Below, in pieces: positions 16,410 through 25,657 of a stretch of 64,000 nucleotides of DNA (position 1 is its first letter; each line of letters starts with the position of its first letter). Below the pieces are notes generated by a model. The model had not been told where the DNA came from, did not search any database, and saw nothing but the letters and a program-made list of their open reading frames with translations. The translations under genes and the position numbers were made by a program. The DNA is from Streptomyces uncialis (GTDB taxonomy: Bacteria > Actinomycetota > Actinomycetes > Streptomycetales > Streptomycetaceae): positions 7,107,501-7,171,500 of the forward strand of contig NZ_CP109583.1 in the NCBI RefSeq assembly GCF_036250755.1. Reading direction: 5' to 3'.

Positions 16410-17438
16410 TCAGCACGGTCCCCCGTCCGTCCCGTCCGTCCCGCGCGACCCGTCCGTCCTGTGAGTCCCGTGCGGCCTGCGCGTCACATCCGGCCTCTGC
16501 ACCCTCTCCATCCCGTCCACCCCCTGCGTCCCACCCGTCCCACGCGCCGGGCGGGCGCCGACCTGGGACACGGCCCGGGCACCCGCACGGCATCCCTCGG
16601 CTACCGCGTCGGTGATCCCCGAGCCCCTGAGCAGTCCGGCGAGGAACGCGCCCGTGAACGCGTCGCCCGCCCCTGTGGTGTCCTCGGTCCGCGCTACCGG
16701 AAAGGCGGGGACCCGGGCCCGCACCGCTCCGTCCCGGGCCACCAGCGCGCCCTTGGCGCCCCGCTTCACCACGACCAGCGGAAATGCGCGGCTCAGCTGT
16801 GCCGCCGCGTCTTCGGCGTCCGGCCAGCCGGTCAGCTGCCGTGCCTCGTCCTCGCTGGGCAGCAGGATGTCCACCCCGGCGGCCAGCGCGAGGAAGCGGT
16901 CGGCCCCGAGGTGCCCGAGGAACCCGGCCGACGCGGGATCGACGCTCACCGGCACACCCCGCGCGCTTGCCGACGACTTCGCCGCGTCCACCATGCCGCG
17001 GCCGGACGGCGTGAAGAACAGATAGCCCGACAGATGCAGCCGCGCGACCCCGTCCAGGAACGCGTCCGTCCAGTCGGCCGCCCCGAGGCGGGGAGCGGTT
17101 CCGCTGTCGGTGAGGAAGGTGCGTTCCGCGCCGGCGCCCGCGTCGACCAGGCTGATCACCGTCCCGGTGGGCGCGTGCGGGTCGACGACCAGATGGGGGC
17201 GCACCCCGGCGGCCGTGAGCAGGCGCTGGTGCCAGGCGGCCGTCGTGGCGCCCACCCGGCCCAGCAGACGGACATCGGGGGCGCCCTGGTGGGCGGCCCA
17301 GCAGGCGACGTTGGCGCCCGCGCCCCCCGGCACGGTGCGGATGACGGCGGCCGTGTCGGTGCCGGGCGCGAGCGGGGCGGTATGCCGGGCGACGATGTCC
17401 GTGATCACCTCCCCGAGGACGAGCAGCGCGGCGTTCAC
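16410..17438 (-). CDS. PfkB-family kinase, probable pseudouridine kinase
   Basis: A PfkB kinase of 342 residues. The N-terminal VPGGAGANVACWAAHQG is the substrate loop. The C-terminal EDTTGAGDAFTGAFLAGLL carries the anion hole and catalytic aspartate (about residue 261). Its GTG overlaps the psuG stop as GTGA, and PsuG cleaves pseudouridine 5'-phosphate. The kinase therefore most likely makes that substrate from pseudouridine. The last 50 or so residues are a low-complexity extension (THRTDGSRGTDGTDGG) encoded by short CCGTCC-type repeats, beyond the usual family end. That tail looks like read-through into expanding intergenic repeats. Confidence 0.85.
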   Translation of the reverse strand: MNAALLVLGEVITDIVARHTAPLAPGTDTAAVIRTVPGGAGANVACWAAHQGAPDVRLLGRVGATTAAWHQRLLTAAGVRPHLVVDPHAPTGTVISLVDAGAGAERTFLTDSGTAPRLGAADWTDAFLDGVARLHLSGYLFFTPSGRGMVDAAKSSASARGVPVSVDPASAGFLGHLGADRFLALAAGVDILLPSEDEARQLTGWPDAEDAAAQLSRAFPLVVVKRGAKGALVARDGAVRARVPAFPVARTEDTTGAGDAFTGAFLAGLLRGSGITDAVAEGCRAGARAVSQVGARPARGTGGTQGVDGMERVQRPDVTRRPHGTHRTDGSRGTDGTDGGPC

Positions 17439-18343
17439 ACCCCGGTCCAGGCGGCGGCGATCCGGGCCGCGAGACGGACATTCCCCGTCACCGCCGCCAC
17501 ATTCGCGTCCAGCGACGCGCCGTCGGTGTGACGGACCAGTTGGTCCAGCAGGAACGGTGTCACCGCCTGGCCGGTGATCCCCCGTCGGTCGCACTCCTTG
17601 AGCGCCGCGTCGAGCACGCGCGCGTGCAGCCCGGGATCGAGCTGTTCGGCCTCCGCCACCGGCCGGGCGACGATCAGCGCGGAGTCGGGTCCGCCCAGCG
17701 AGTCCTGCGCGCGCATGACGTTCGCGACGGCGCCGGGGGAGTCGAGCCGCCAGTCCACCGGGTGCCCGGAGTCTGTGAGGTAGAAGCCGGGGAAGCGGGA
17801 GGTGCGGTACCCGGCGACGGCGACGCCCAGGGTCTCCAGTCGTTGCAGGGTCGCCGGGACGTCGAGGATCGACTTCACCCCCGCGCACACCACCGTGATC
17901 CGGGTCCGGGCGAGCAGGGCCGGATCCGCGGACTCGTCCTGGGTCGCGGTCCACTGCCGGTGCACCCCGCCGAGGCCGCCCGTCGCGAACACCCTGATCC
18001 CCGAGCGGGCCGCCAGCAGCGCGGTGGCGGACACCGTCGTCGCCCCGCTGGCCCCGGTGGCCATCGCCAGCGGCAGATCACGGTGGCCCAGCTTGCGGAC
18101 GGCCGGGTCGTTCGCCACCCGCTCCAGCTGCGGCCCGTCCAGGCCGACATGGGGCCGTCCGTCGAGAACGGCGATCGTCGCGGGCACGGCGCCCCGCGCG
18201 CGTACGTCGTCCTCCAGGCCGCGGGCCACCCGCAGGTTCCGGGGCGCCGGGAGTCCGTGCGCGATGATCGTGGACTCCAGCGCGACGACCGGTCGCCGGG
18301 CCTCCAGCGCCTCGCGTACGTCCTTGGACACGACCAGAACCAC
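17435..18343 (-). CDS. psuG: pseudouridine-5'-phosphate glycosidase
   Basis: A protein of 302 residues, the usual PsuG length. Characteristic stretches are PVVALESTIIAHGLPAPRN, DGRPHVGLD, MATGASGATTVSATA, FATGGLGGVHR, and CAGVKSILDVPATLQRLETLGV. The enzyme splits pseudouridine 5'-phosphate into uracil and ribose 5-phosphate. GTG 18343 is chosen because GGGAGG lies directly upstream and because the family begins here. The longer frame adds 38 residues without similarity. It is coupled to the downstream kinase by a GTGA overlap. Confidence 0.92.
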   Translation of the reverse strand: MVLVVSKDVREALEARRPVVALESTIIAHGLPAPRNLRVARGLEDDVRARGAVPATIAVLDGRPHVGLDGPQLERVANDPAVRKLGHRDLPLAMATGASGATTVSATALLAARSGIRVFATGGLGGVHRQWTATQDESADPALLARTRITVVCAGVKSILDVPATLQRLETLGVAVAGYRTSRFPGFYLTDSGHPVDWRLDSPGAVANVMRAQDSLGGPDSALIVARPVAEAEQLDPGLHARVLDAALKECDRRGITGQAVTPFLLDQLVRHTDGASLDANVAAVTGNVRLAARIAAAWTGV

Positions 18344-18455
18344 AGTGCCTCCCGGGTCAAGAGCCTTCTTCCATCCCTGGCGGACCGAAAGCCTCGTCAA
18401 ACCCGTACGGGACCTGTCGCCGGGGCGCGCGCCGGGCCCGCTAGGGTGACCGGCC

Positions 18456-18818
18456 ATGACCGCGAACGATCAGAATCTTTCGTCATTTGCCGTACACATC
18501 CCCCAGGCCGAGTTGACGCCGGAACCGCTCGATCCGGCTCAGATCGTCTCCGGGGACCCGGTCGTCACGGGCCGGACCCTGTGGGAGTCCCCGGACGGCA
18601 AGCAGGTGCGCGGCATCTGGCAGATCACCCCGGGAGTGGTGACCGACACGGAGGCCGACGAGCTGTTCGTGGTGATCAGCGGGCGCGCCACCATCAAGGT
18701 CGACGGCGGCGACACGCTGGAGGTCGGCCCGGGGGACGCGGCGGTGCTGCGCGCGGGGGACCGCACGACATGGACGGTCCACGAGACGCTGCGCAAGGCG
18801 TACCACATCAACCTCTGA
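18456..18818 (+). CDS. cupin-domain protein
   Basis: A single-cupin protein of 120 residues (EutQ/ureidoglycine-type). Beta-barrel motifs are GIWQITPGVVTDTEADELFVVISGRATIK and VGPGDAAVLRAGDRTTWTVHETLRKAYHI. The usual metal-binding histidines of motif 1 are replaced (TEADE), so metal binding is doubtful. Function is unknown. TAGGGT ends 8 bases before ATG 18456, consistent with a near-leaderless mRNA. It is divergent from psuG. Confidence 0.85.
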   Translation: MTANDQNLSSFAVHIPQAELTPEPLDPAQIVSGDPVVTGRTLWESPDGKQVRGIWQITPGVVTDTEADELFVVISGRATIKVDGGDTLEVGPGDAAVLRAGDRTTWTVHETLRKAYHINL

Positions 18819-18861
18819 GCGCTCCGGGACCGCTTCCGGGCGCTCCGGGACCCCGGCCGCG

Positions 18862-20292
18862 CTACCCGCTGTCGCCGACGGCCTTCGCGGCGGGCCCCAC
18901 GGCCTCACCGCGGGCCCCCGGCCGGGTCCACAGCGCCAGCGCGCCGAGCGGCAGGAGCAGCAGCGCCGCCAGCAGGTTCAGCCATCCGTAGCCCGCCGTG
19001 GCGACCACGACGCCCGCGAGGGCGCCGCCCACCCCGGCGGCCGTGTTCATGACCAGGTCGGACAGACCCTGCGCGGCGGCCCGCGCGGGCGCCGGTACCG
19101 ACTCCGTGAGCAGCGCCGAACCGGCGACCAGGGCGGCCGACCAGCCTAGGCCCAGCAGGAACAGTCCGGTGGCGGTCCGTCCGTGGGCGCCGCCCGCGGT
19201 GCCCGCGAACAGCGCGGCGCCGGCCAGCAACAGCACCGACAGGGCGATCACGAAGTCCCGGCCGAGCCGGTCCGACAGCCATCCCATGACGGGCGAGAAC
19301 GCGTACATCCCGGCGATATGGCCGCTGATGACCAGACCGATGAGGTCGATGTCGGCGCCATGATGTCCTAGATGGACGGGTGTCATCGCCATCACGGCCA
19401 CCATCGCGGTGTGCGCCAGGGCGACGGTCACCAGCGCCAGCCGGGCCCGGGGCGACGCGGCCACGGCGGTGAAGCCCGCGCGCATCGAACCGCCGCCGGG
19501 CGCGCGCTCCTCGACGGGCTCCAGGGCCCGCGCCACCAGCAGCGGATCGGGCCGCAGCAGCACGGCCACCAGAACCGCCGAGAGCACGAACACCCCCGCC
19601 GCCCACAGGAACGGCCCGGCGGCCTCCGGGATGCCCAGACCCGCGACGCTCGCACCCGCCGGGGCCGCGATGTTCGGCCCGAGGACCGCGCCGACGGTGG
19701 TCGCCCAGACGACGTTGGAGATGGCCCGCCCGCGATACCGCGGCTCCGCGAGGTCGGCCGCCGCGAACCGGGCCTGGAGGTTCGCCGCCGAGGCCGCGCC
19801 GAACCCGGCCATACCGGCCAGCAGCAGCGGGAAGCTGTCCACGGACGCCCCTACGACGACGAGGGCGGCGCCGAACGCGCCGATCGCGTACGCGAGGACC
19901 AGTCCGGCCCGTCGTCCGCGCGCGTTCATCAGGGAGGCCAGCGGCATCGACAGGACCGCTGTGCCGGCCACGGTCGCCGTGAGCGCGAGACCGGACAGCG
20001 AGTCCGATCCGCCGACCTCCTTCGCGAGCACGGCGGCCAGGGCGATGCCCGTGGCGATACCGAGCCCGCCGAGTATCTGGCTGGCTATCAGCACCGCGGC
20101 GACCCGGCGGCGCAGCGAGGTCAGCTCCCCGGCGCTCCCGGGCAGACCGGGGACGGACTCGTCGGGGACGGTCCCGCCCGGCCCCTTCGAAGGGATGCCT
20201 TGGTCCGCCTCGGCGCCCGCCACGGGCCGCCGGTCGCCGTGCGGCGGGAGGGGAACGCCCTGGCCGGGCTCAGATCTCGCGTCAGGAGTCAC
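18862..20292 (-). CDS. MFS transporter
   Basis: A carrier of 476 residues. After a disordered N-terminal 55 residues come 12 predicted membrane helices, with the loop 2-3 motif LASLMNARGRRAGLV and the loop 8-9 type SDRLGRDFVIA. It belongs to the drug/multidrug branch of the major facilitator superfamily. Substrate is unknown. GTG 20292 was chosen, and GTG 20361 (23 codons longer) is also open. Neither has a convincing ribosome-binding site. It is convergent with the cupin gene across a short gap that holds a 13-bp direct repeat (18819 and 18840). Confidence 0.8.
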   Translation of the reverse strand: MTPDARSEPGQGVPLPPHGDRRPVAGAEADQGIPSKGPGGTVPDESVPGLPGSAGELTSLRRRVAAVLIASQILGGLGIATGIALAAVLAKEVGGSDSLSGLALTATVAGTAVLSMPLASLMNARGRRAGLVLAYAIGAFGAALVVVGASVDSFPLLLAGMAGFGAASAANLQARFAAADLAEPRYRGRAISNVVWATTVGAVLGPNIAAPAGASVAGLGIPEAAGPFLWAAGVFVLSAVLVAVLLRPDPLLVARALEPVEERAPGGGSMRAGFTAVAASPRARLALVTVALAHTAMVAVMAMTPVHLGHHGADIDLIGLVISGHIAGMYAFSPVMGWLSDRLGRDFVIALSVLLLAGAALFAGTAGGAHGRTATGLFLLGLGWSAALVAGSALLTESVPAPARAAAQGLSDLVMNTAAGVGGALAGVVVATAGYGWLNLLAALLLLPLGALALWTRPGARGEAVGPAAKAVGDSG

Positions 20293-20499
20293 CGCCGCAG
20301 TCTGACACCAGCCGCCCGCTCCGCCCGGAGCGCCATCGTCCGCGCCGACCCGCGAGGACACCCACGGACCGCTCGCGGCGGACGGCCGTGGCCGGCCCGG
20401 GGAAGCCGCCTGCGCCCCGCCCGCGGAAGCGCCTGCGGACCGCCCGCAACAGGGCCCGCAGTCCGCCCGCCCGCAGGCAAGAGCGCCTGAGCCCAGCCC

Positions 20500-20557
20500 G
20501 GAACAGCGCCTGCGGCTCAGAACAGCGCCTGCGGCCGGCTCAGAACAGCGGCTGCGG
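20500..20557. repeat. tandem repeat of the ogt 3' end
   Basis: AGAACAGCGSCTGCGG occurs at 20542 (the true ogt end), 20519 and, as GGAACAGCGCCTGCGG, at 20500. On the minus strand each full unit reads CCGCAGSCGCTGTTCTGAG, which is Pro-Gln-Pro/Ala-Leu-Phe-stop. The extra copies therefore repeat the last codons and the stop of ogt. Confidence 0.8.
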
Positions 20558-21103
20558 AAGCACTCCCTCCAGCGCCAGCAGGGTCCGCTTGGCCTCCAGA
20601 CCGCCCCCGAACCCCCCGATCCCGCCGTCGCTCTCGACGACCCGGTGGCACGGCACCACGACCGGCAGCGGATTGGCGCCCATGGCCGCGCCGACGGCCT
20701 GTGCCGCGCGCGGCTGGCCCACCCGGCCCGCCAGCTCGCCGTACCCGACCACGGCCCCGTAGGGCACCCCCGCCGCCAGCTCCCGCAGCACCTCGCGGGG
20801 AAAGCCCGAGATCAGCGACCAGTCCAGCGGCAGGGTGAACTCCCTCAGCTCACCCCGGAAGTACGCGGTGACCTGCCGTACCGCCTCGGCGAGCAGCGGA
20901 TCGCCGGGAGCGTGCACCGGCCGCGCGCCGAGCCTGGACGCCAGCTCGTCCAGCGCCTTCTCGCGTACGGCGTCCCGGGCGTGGAACACGACGCTGACCA
21001 GTCCCCGCGCGGTCGTGACCAGCAGCAGCGGCCCGATGTCGCTGTCGACCACCGCCCACGCGGGCCGCCGTGTGTCCCGCTCTTCCTGCCCGTCAGCGTC
21101 CAT
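20540..21103 (-). CDS. ogt: methylated-DNA--protein-cysteine methyltransferase
   Basis: A protein of 187 residues of the Ogt/MGMT family. The active site is PVVVPCHRVV (Cys about 151), preceded by the helix-turn-helix GAVVGYGELAGRVGQPRAAQAVGAAM and followed by GGIGGFGGGLEAKRTLLALE. It removes alkyl groups from O6-alkylguanine by suicidal transfer to its cysteine. ATG 21103 has no good ribosome-binding site. It does lie 7 bp after a -10 box TACCGT belonging to a PafBC-type damage promoter, so a leaderless, damage-induced mRNA is likely. The stop codon lies in a small tandem repeat. Confidence 0.93.
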   Translation of the reverse strand: MDADGQEERDTRRPAWAVVDSDIGPLLLVTTARGLVSVVFHARDAVREKALDELASRLGARPVHAPGDPLLAEAVRQVTAYFRGELREFTLPLDWSLISGFPREVLRELAAGVPYGAVVGYGELAGRVGQPRAAQAVGAAMGANPLPVVVPCHRVVESDGGIGGFGGGLEAKRTLLALEGVLPQPLF

Positions 21104-21110
21104 GACCACC

Positions 21111-21133
21111 ACGGTACGGCCGACCACTGACAA
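21111..21133 (-). promoter_or_regulatory. PafBC-type DNA-damage promoter of ogt
   Basis: On the minus strand TTGTCAGTG (21133-21125), an 8-bp spacer and TACCGT (21116-21111) match the RecA-independent damage promoter TGTCRGTG-N8-TAnnnT exactly. The ogt ATG begins 7 bp after the -10 box. Confidence 0.85.
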
Positions 21134-21214
21134 CCCGACAGCCACGGCGGACAGGACCCCCGCTCGGCGGGCGGCGGCGCCCGCGTGCCGAGCGTCGCGC
21201 CCGCCCCGGGCCGG

Positions 21215-22111
21215 TCAGTCGTCCTGGCCCAGGGCCTCCTCGACGACATCGGGGGCGTTGGTGATGATCCCGTCGACCCCGGTACGGGCCGCCCTGCGGG
21301 CCGCCTCAGGGTCGTTGACCGTCCAGGTGTTCACTTCGAGGGGCCGCCCGTGCGGACCGTCGAGCGCGTGCACGGAGGCGACGTAGGCCGCAGTCAGGGT
21401 GGTGCTGCGCGGATTGATCTGGTCGGTGAAGCTCGCGTACGAGCCCAGGTCCGCCGGCTCGGGGGTGCCGAGGAAGCCGGTGCGCACATCGGGGCGGGCG
21501 TCGTGCACCGCGCGCACACTGGCCGCGCTGAAGCTCTGCACCACGAGCCGGTTCCGCAGATGCCTCCGGTCGAGCCACTGCTCCTGGCTGAGGACCTCCA
21601 GGACGTCCTTCTCGATGCCCGGGTACTGCTCGGGGGCCTTGATCTCCAGCAGCAGCCGCTGGCCGTTGGCGTCCAGCCGGTGCAGGAACTCCCGCAGCGT
21701 CGGCACGCGCGCGCCCGCGTGTGCCCCGCCTTTCCAGCTGCCCGCGTCGAGCCGGGCGATCTCGTCCGCAGTGAAGTCGCGCACCTTCCACGGCGCGCGG
21801 CCGGGGAAGACCTCCTCGACGTCCGTGGTGCGCTTCAGATCGGTGTCGTGGATCACCACCAGGACATCGTCCTTGGTGCGCTGCACATCGTTCTCGATCC
21901 AGTCGAAGCCCAGCTCATCGGCCAGGTCGACGGCGGCGAGGGTGTTCTCGGGCGCCTGCGCGGAGGCGCCGCGGTGCGCGATCACGACGACCTCGCCCTC
22001 ACCCGCGAGGGCCTGGGTGGACAGGGCGGGCAGGAACACCGCCGCCACGCCCAGCGCGACGACCGTGGCGACCGCGGCCGTACGCGCGCGGACCGGTACC
22101 TCTCGCATCAT
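21215..22111 (-). CDS. secreted glycerophosphodiester phosphodiesterase
   Basis: A protein of 298 residues with a signal peptide (RARTAAVATVVALGVAAVFL, cleaved near ALA-GEGE). The GDPD catalytic motifs follow: VIAHRGASAQAPENTLAAVD (general-acid His and metal-site Glu), WIENDVQRTKDDVLVVIHD, and LLLEIKAPE for the third metal ligand. It hydrolyses glycerophosphodiesters to glycerol 3-phosphate outside the cell, likely for phosphate or lipid recycling. ATG 22111 or 22108 is likely. No clear ribosome-binding site is seen at either. Confidence 0.88.
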   Translation of the reverse strand: MMREVPVRARTAAVATVVALGVAAVFLPALSTQALAGEGEVVVIAHRGASAQAPENTLAAVDLADELGFDWIENDVQRTKDDVLVVIHDTDLKRTTDVEEVFPGRAPWKVRDFTADEIARLDAGSWKGGAHAGARVPTLREFLHRLDANGQRLLLEIKAPEQYPGIEKDVLEVLSQEQWLDRRHLRNRLVVQSFSAASVRAVHDARPDVRTGFLGTPEPADLGSYASFTDQINPRSTTLTAAYVASVHALDGPHGRPLEVNTWTVNDPEAARRAARTGVDGIITNAPDVVEEALGQDD

Positions 22112-22397
22112 ATGAACAAGCACGGACCGAGAGTGACAGCACCGGACCGGCACACCGGGTGCGGCGCGTGGACGTGCGCGCAACGGATGACCCGGTCGGA
22201 CGTACGCACGACACCGTTCGGCACAGTCCCGCGCCGTTCCCCGCCGTTCCGCGCGGGCGGGTAAGCGGATCCGTTACCGGAAAATCGCTCAAACGTTCCC
22301 GATGCGGTCATACTCCTCGGATCGGCCCATGACGATCCGCGGCCCCAGGGGGGAACGGACGCCACGCGGGTTTCATCGGGTGAAAGGGCTACGGCTC

Positions 22398-23240
22398 ATG
22401 CAAGGGACCGTCGACGGCTTCAGCCATGGATGGATCACACCGGTCGTCGCGTACGCCATGGCGTGCCTGGGAGCCGCGCTCGGACTGCGCTGCACCACAC
22501 GGTCACTGCTGGTCACGCACTCCTGGCGGCCCGGCTGGCTGCTGCTGGGATCGGCCGCGATCGGCTCCGGCATCTGGACGATGCACTTCATCGCCATGAT
22601 GGGCTTCAGCGTCGACGAGACGACCATCCACTACGACCCGTCCCTGACGTTCGCCAGCCTCGGTGTCGCGATCGTCATGGTCGGCGTGGGCATCTTCATC
22701 GTCGGCTACCGGGGCGGCACCCGGGCGGCCCTGCTCACCGGCGGCACCCTCACCGGCCTCGGCGTCGCGTCCATGCACTACCTGGGGATGGCGGGCATGC
22801 GCCTCAACGGCAGCCTCGTCTACGACACGGGCACCGTCGTCCTGTCGGTGGCCGTCGCGGTCGCCGCCGCCACCGCCGCCCTGTGGGCCGCCGCCCAGGT
22901 GCGCGGCTTCGGATGGTCCCTCGGCGCCAGTCTGGTGATGGGCGTCGCGGTCACCGGCATGCACTACACCGGGATGGCCGCGCTCAGCGTCGACCTGCAC
23001 GACTCCACCGGCACGCCCACCGGTGTGTCCTCCGCGGAACTGCTGGCCCCCATGCTGATCGGCCCGCTGGTCTTCCTGATCCTTGCCGGGGTCGTCGTCA
23101 TGTTCGACCCGCTGCTGGTCATGGGCCGCACCGAGGACGACACCGACCGGCGTTCCGCACCCGTCCAGCCCTCCCTCTTCGGCACCCCCGGCGGCACCCC
23201 GCCCGGCCACCACCCCCGGCAGACCCCGCCCGACTGGTGA
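22398..23240 (+). CDS. MHYT-domain membrane sensor protein
   Basis: A protein of 280 residues with seven membrane helices. Three MHYT-type motifs are visible: MHFIAMMGF (about residue 62), MHYLGMAGM (about 129) and MHYTGMAAL (about 191). The MHYT fold is proposed to bind copper and sense oxygen, CO or NO. No GGDEF, EAL or kinase output domain is attached. The C-terminal 40 residues are Pro-rich and cytoplasmic. ATG 22398 was chosen because the family begins with the first helix there and GAAAGGG lies 9 bases upstream. Its partner is unknown. Confidence 0.9.
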   Translation: MQGTVDGFSHGWITPVVAYAMACLGAALGLRCTTRSLLVTHSWRPGWLLLGSAAIGSGIWTMHFIAMMGFSVDETTIHYDPSLTFASLGVAIVMVGVGIFIVGYRGGTRAALLTGGTLTGLGVASMHYLGMAGMRLNGSLVYDTGTVVLSVAVAVAAATAALWAAAQVRGFGWSLGASLVMGVAVTGMHYTGMAALSVDLHDSTGTPTGVSSAELLAPMLIGPLVFLILAGVVVMFDPLLVMGRTEDDTDRRSAPVQPSLFGTPGGTPPGHHPRQTPPDW

Positions 23241-23282
23241 CCCCACCCGCCGCGACAGGGCCCGGACCTGCGAGAACGCCGG

Positions 23283-23305
23283 TTGTCAGTGGGGGGTCGT
23301 ACGGT
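23283..23305 (+). promoter_or_regulatory. PafBC-type DNA-damage promoter of uvrB
   Basis: TTGTCAGTG (23283-23291), 8 bp, then TACGGT (23300-23305). The uvrB ATG at 23313 begins 7 bp further on, so transcription should start at or next to the A of the ATG. It matches the mycobacterial RecA-independent damage promoter consensus exactly. Confidence 0.88.
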
Positions 23306-23312
23306 GGATGCC

Positions 23313-25442
23313 ATGCGGCCCGTATCCCAGATCGAACGTTCGGTGGCACCCTTCGAGGTCGTCAGCCCCTTCCAGCCCAGTGGCGACCAGCCCGCGGCCA
23401 TCGCGGAGCTGGAGCGGCGCGTCGGCGGCGGTGAGAAGGACGTCGTCCTGCTCGGCGCGACCGGCACCGGCAAGTCCGCCACCACGGCGTGGATGATCGA
23501 GAAGCTCCAGCGCCCCACCCTGGTGATGGCGCCGAACAAGACCCTGGCCGCCCAGCTGGCGAACGAGTTCCGTGAGCTCCTGCCGAACAACGCCGTCGAG
23601 TACTTCGTCTCGTACTACGACTACTACCAGCCCGAGGCGTACGTCCCCCAGTCGGACACGTACATCGAGAAGGACTCCTCGATCAACGAGGAGGTCGAGC
23701 GGCTGCGGCACTCCGCGACGAACTCCCTGCTGACGCGTCGCGATGTCGTCGTCGTCGCCTCCGTGTCCTGCATCTACGGCCTGGGCACGCCCCAGGAGTA
23801 CGTCGACCGGATGGTCTCCCTGAAGGTCGGCGACGAGATCGACAGGGACGAGCTGCTGCGCCGCTTCGTCGACATCCAGTACACCCGCAACGACCTCGCG
23901 TTCACCCGTGGCACCTTCCGGGTGCGGGGCGACACCATCGAGATCTTCCCGGTCTACGAGGAGCTCGCCGTCCGGATCGAGATGTTCGGCGACGAGATCG
24001 AGGCGCTCTCCACGCTCCACCCGCTCACCGGCGAGATCATCAGCGACGACCAGCGGCTCCATGTCTTCCCCGCCTCGCACTACGTGGCCGGTCCCGAGCG
24101 GCTGGAGCGCGCGGTGAACGACATCGAGAAGGAGCTGATCGACCGGCTGGCCGAGCTGGAGAAGCAGGGCAAGCTGCTGGAGGCCCAGCGGCTGCGGATG
24201 CGCACCACCTACGACATCGAGATGCTCCGCCAGATCGGCTCGTGCTCCGGCGTGGAGAACTACTCGATGCACTTCGACGGACGCGACCCCGGCTCCCCGC
24301 CGAACACCCTGCTGGACTACTTCCCCGACGACTTCCTGCTCGTCATCGACGAATCGCATGTCACCGTCCCCCAGATCGGCGCCATGTACGAGGGCGACGC
24401 GTCCCGCAAGCGCACCCTGGTGGACCACGGCTTCCGGCTGCCGTCCGCGCTCGACAACCGCCCGCTGAAGTGGGAGGAGTTCCAGAAGCGCATCGGCCAG
24501 ACCGTCTATCTGTCCGCCACCCCCGGCGCCTACGAGCTGTCGCGCGGCGACGGCTTCGTCGAGCAGATCATCCGCCCGACCGGCCTGATCGACCCCGAGG
24601 TCGTCGTCAAGCCCACCGAGGGCCAGATCGACGACCTGGTGCACGAGATCCGCAAGCGCACCGAGAAGGACGAGCGGGTCCTCGTCACCACCCTCACCAA
24701 GAAGATGGCCGAGGACCTCACCGACTACTTCCTCGAACTGGGCATCCAGGTCCGCTATCTGCACAGCGACGTCGACACCCTGCGCCGGGTGGAGCTGCTG
24801 CGTGAACTGCGCGCCGGGGAGTACGACGTCCTGGTCGGCATCAACCTCCTGCGGGAAGGGCTCGACCTGCCCGAGGTCTCCCTCGTCGCGATCCTCGACG
24901 CCGACAAGGAGGGCTTCCTGCGCTCCGGCACCTCACTGATCCAGACCATCGGCCGTGCCGCCCGTAACGTCTCCGGCCAGGTCCATATGTACGCGGACAG
25001 GATCACCCCGGCGATGGAGAAGGCCATCGACGAGACCAACCGCCGCCGGGAGAAGCAGGTCGCGTACAACACGGAACGGGGCATCGACCCGCAGCCGCTG
25101 CGCAAGAAGATCAACGACATCGTGGCGACCATCGCGCGCGAGGAGATCGACACCGAGCAGCTGCTCGGCTCCGGCTACCGCCAGTCGAAGGACGGCAAGT
25201 CCGCCAAGGCACCCGTCCCGGCGCTGGGCACCGCCGCCAAGGCCAAGGCCAAGGGGAAGTCCAAGGCCGTCGTCCCCACCGACCAGCCGGCCGCCGAACT
25301 CGCCCAGCAGATCGAGGAGATGACCGCGCGGATGCGCGCCGCCGCGGCCGATCTCCAGTTCGAGATCGCGGCACGGCTGCGCGACGAGGTGTCGGAGATG
25401 AAGAAGGAACTGCGGCAGATGAAGGAGGCCGGACAGGTCTGA
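23313..25442 (+). CDS. uvrB: excinuclease ABC subunit B
   Basis: UvrB of 709 residues. Walker A is [13 protein letters not shown] (about 46-58), the DNA-clamping beta-hairpin is [20 protein letters not shown] (about 102-121), and the helicase motif II is DESHV (about 346). A C-terminal UVR coiled coil ([24 protein letters not shown]) binds UvrC. A Lys/Ala-rich linker precedes it. UvrB verifies lesions delivered by UvrA and loads UvrC. ATG 23313 fits both the family start and a leaderless PafBC-type promoter. An upstream frame start is inside that promoter. Confidence 0.98.
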   Translation: MRPVSQIERSVAPFEVVSPFQPSGDQPAAIAELERRVGGGEKDVVLLGATGTGKSATTAWMIEKLQRPTLVMAPNKTLAAQLANEFRELLPNNAVEYFVSYYDYYQPEAYVPQSDTYIEKDSSINEEVERLRHSATNSLLTRRDVVVVASVSCIYGLGTPQEYVDRMVSLKVGDEIDRDELLRRFVDIQYTRNDLAFTRGTFRVRGDTIEIFPVYEELAVRIEMFGDEIEALSTLHPLTGEIISDDQRLHVFPASHYVAGPERLERAVNDIEKELIDRLAELEKQGKLLEAQRLRMRTTYDIEMLRQIGSCSGVENYSMHFDGRDPGSPPNTLLDYFPDDFLLVIDESHVTVPQIGAMYEGDASRKRTLVDHGFRLPSALDNRPLKWEEFQKRIGQTVYLSATPGAYELSRGDGFVEQIIRPTGLIDPEVVVKPTEGQIDDLVHEIRKRTEKDERVLVTTLTKKMAEDLTDYFLELGIQVRYLHSDVDTLRRVELLRELRAGEYDVLVGINLLREGLDLPEVSLVAILDADKEGFLRSGTSLIQTIGRAARNVSGQVHMYADRITPAMEKAIDETNRRREKQVAYNTERGIDPQPLRKKINDIVATIAREEIDTEQLLGSGYRQSKDGKSAKAPVPALGTAAKAKAKGKSKAVVPTDQPAAELAQQIEEMTARMRAAAADLQFEIAARLRDEVSEMKKELRQMKEAGQV

Positions 25443-25475
25443 GGCGACCGGCCGATCGGCTGCGACCGGCGGTAC

Positions 25476-25511
25476 GCACGGGGCCGCCGCGACGCGTGCG
25501 CGGCCCCGTGC
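25476..25511 (+). terminator. uvrB terminator hairpin
   Basis: A perfect 12-bp GC-rich stem (25476-25487 and 25500-25511) with a 12-base loop lies 34 bp after the uvrB stop. Confidence 0.75.
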
Positions 25512-25657
25512 GGGGGCTCCTTCCGCCGCCCCCGGACGGTGTGTTGCAAGACCGACACAAACGCGTACCGCGGGACGGCGATGTCGGTGCCCGTGCGTAG
25601 GGTGCTGCCACACCGCGTGCACGCGGGAGCAGGGGACAGTCCGAGAGGGGACAGCGC

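Noticed and set aside
17105..17112. TGTCGGTG inside the pseudouridine kinase gene
   Set aside because: No TAnnnT follows after 8 bp, and it lies within a coding region on the opposite strand to the gene.
22843..22850. TGTCGGTG inside the MHYT gene
   Set aside because: The hexamer 8 bp downstream is GGTCGC, not a -10 box, and no start follows.
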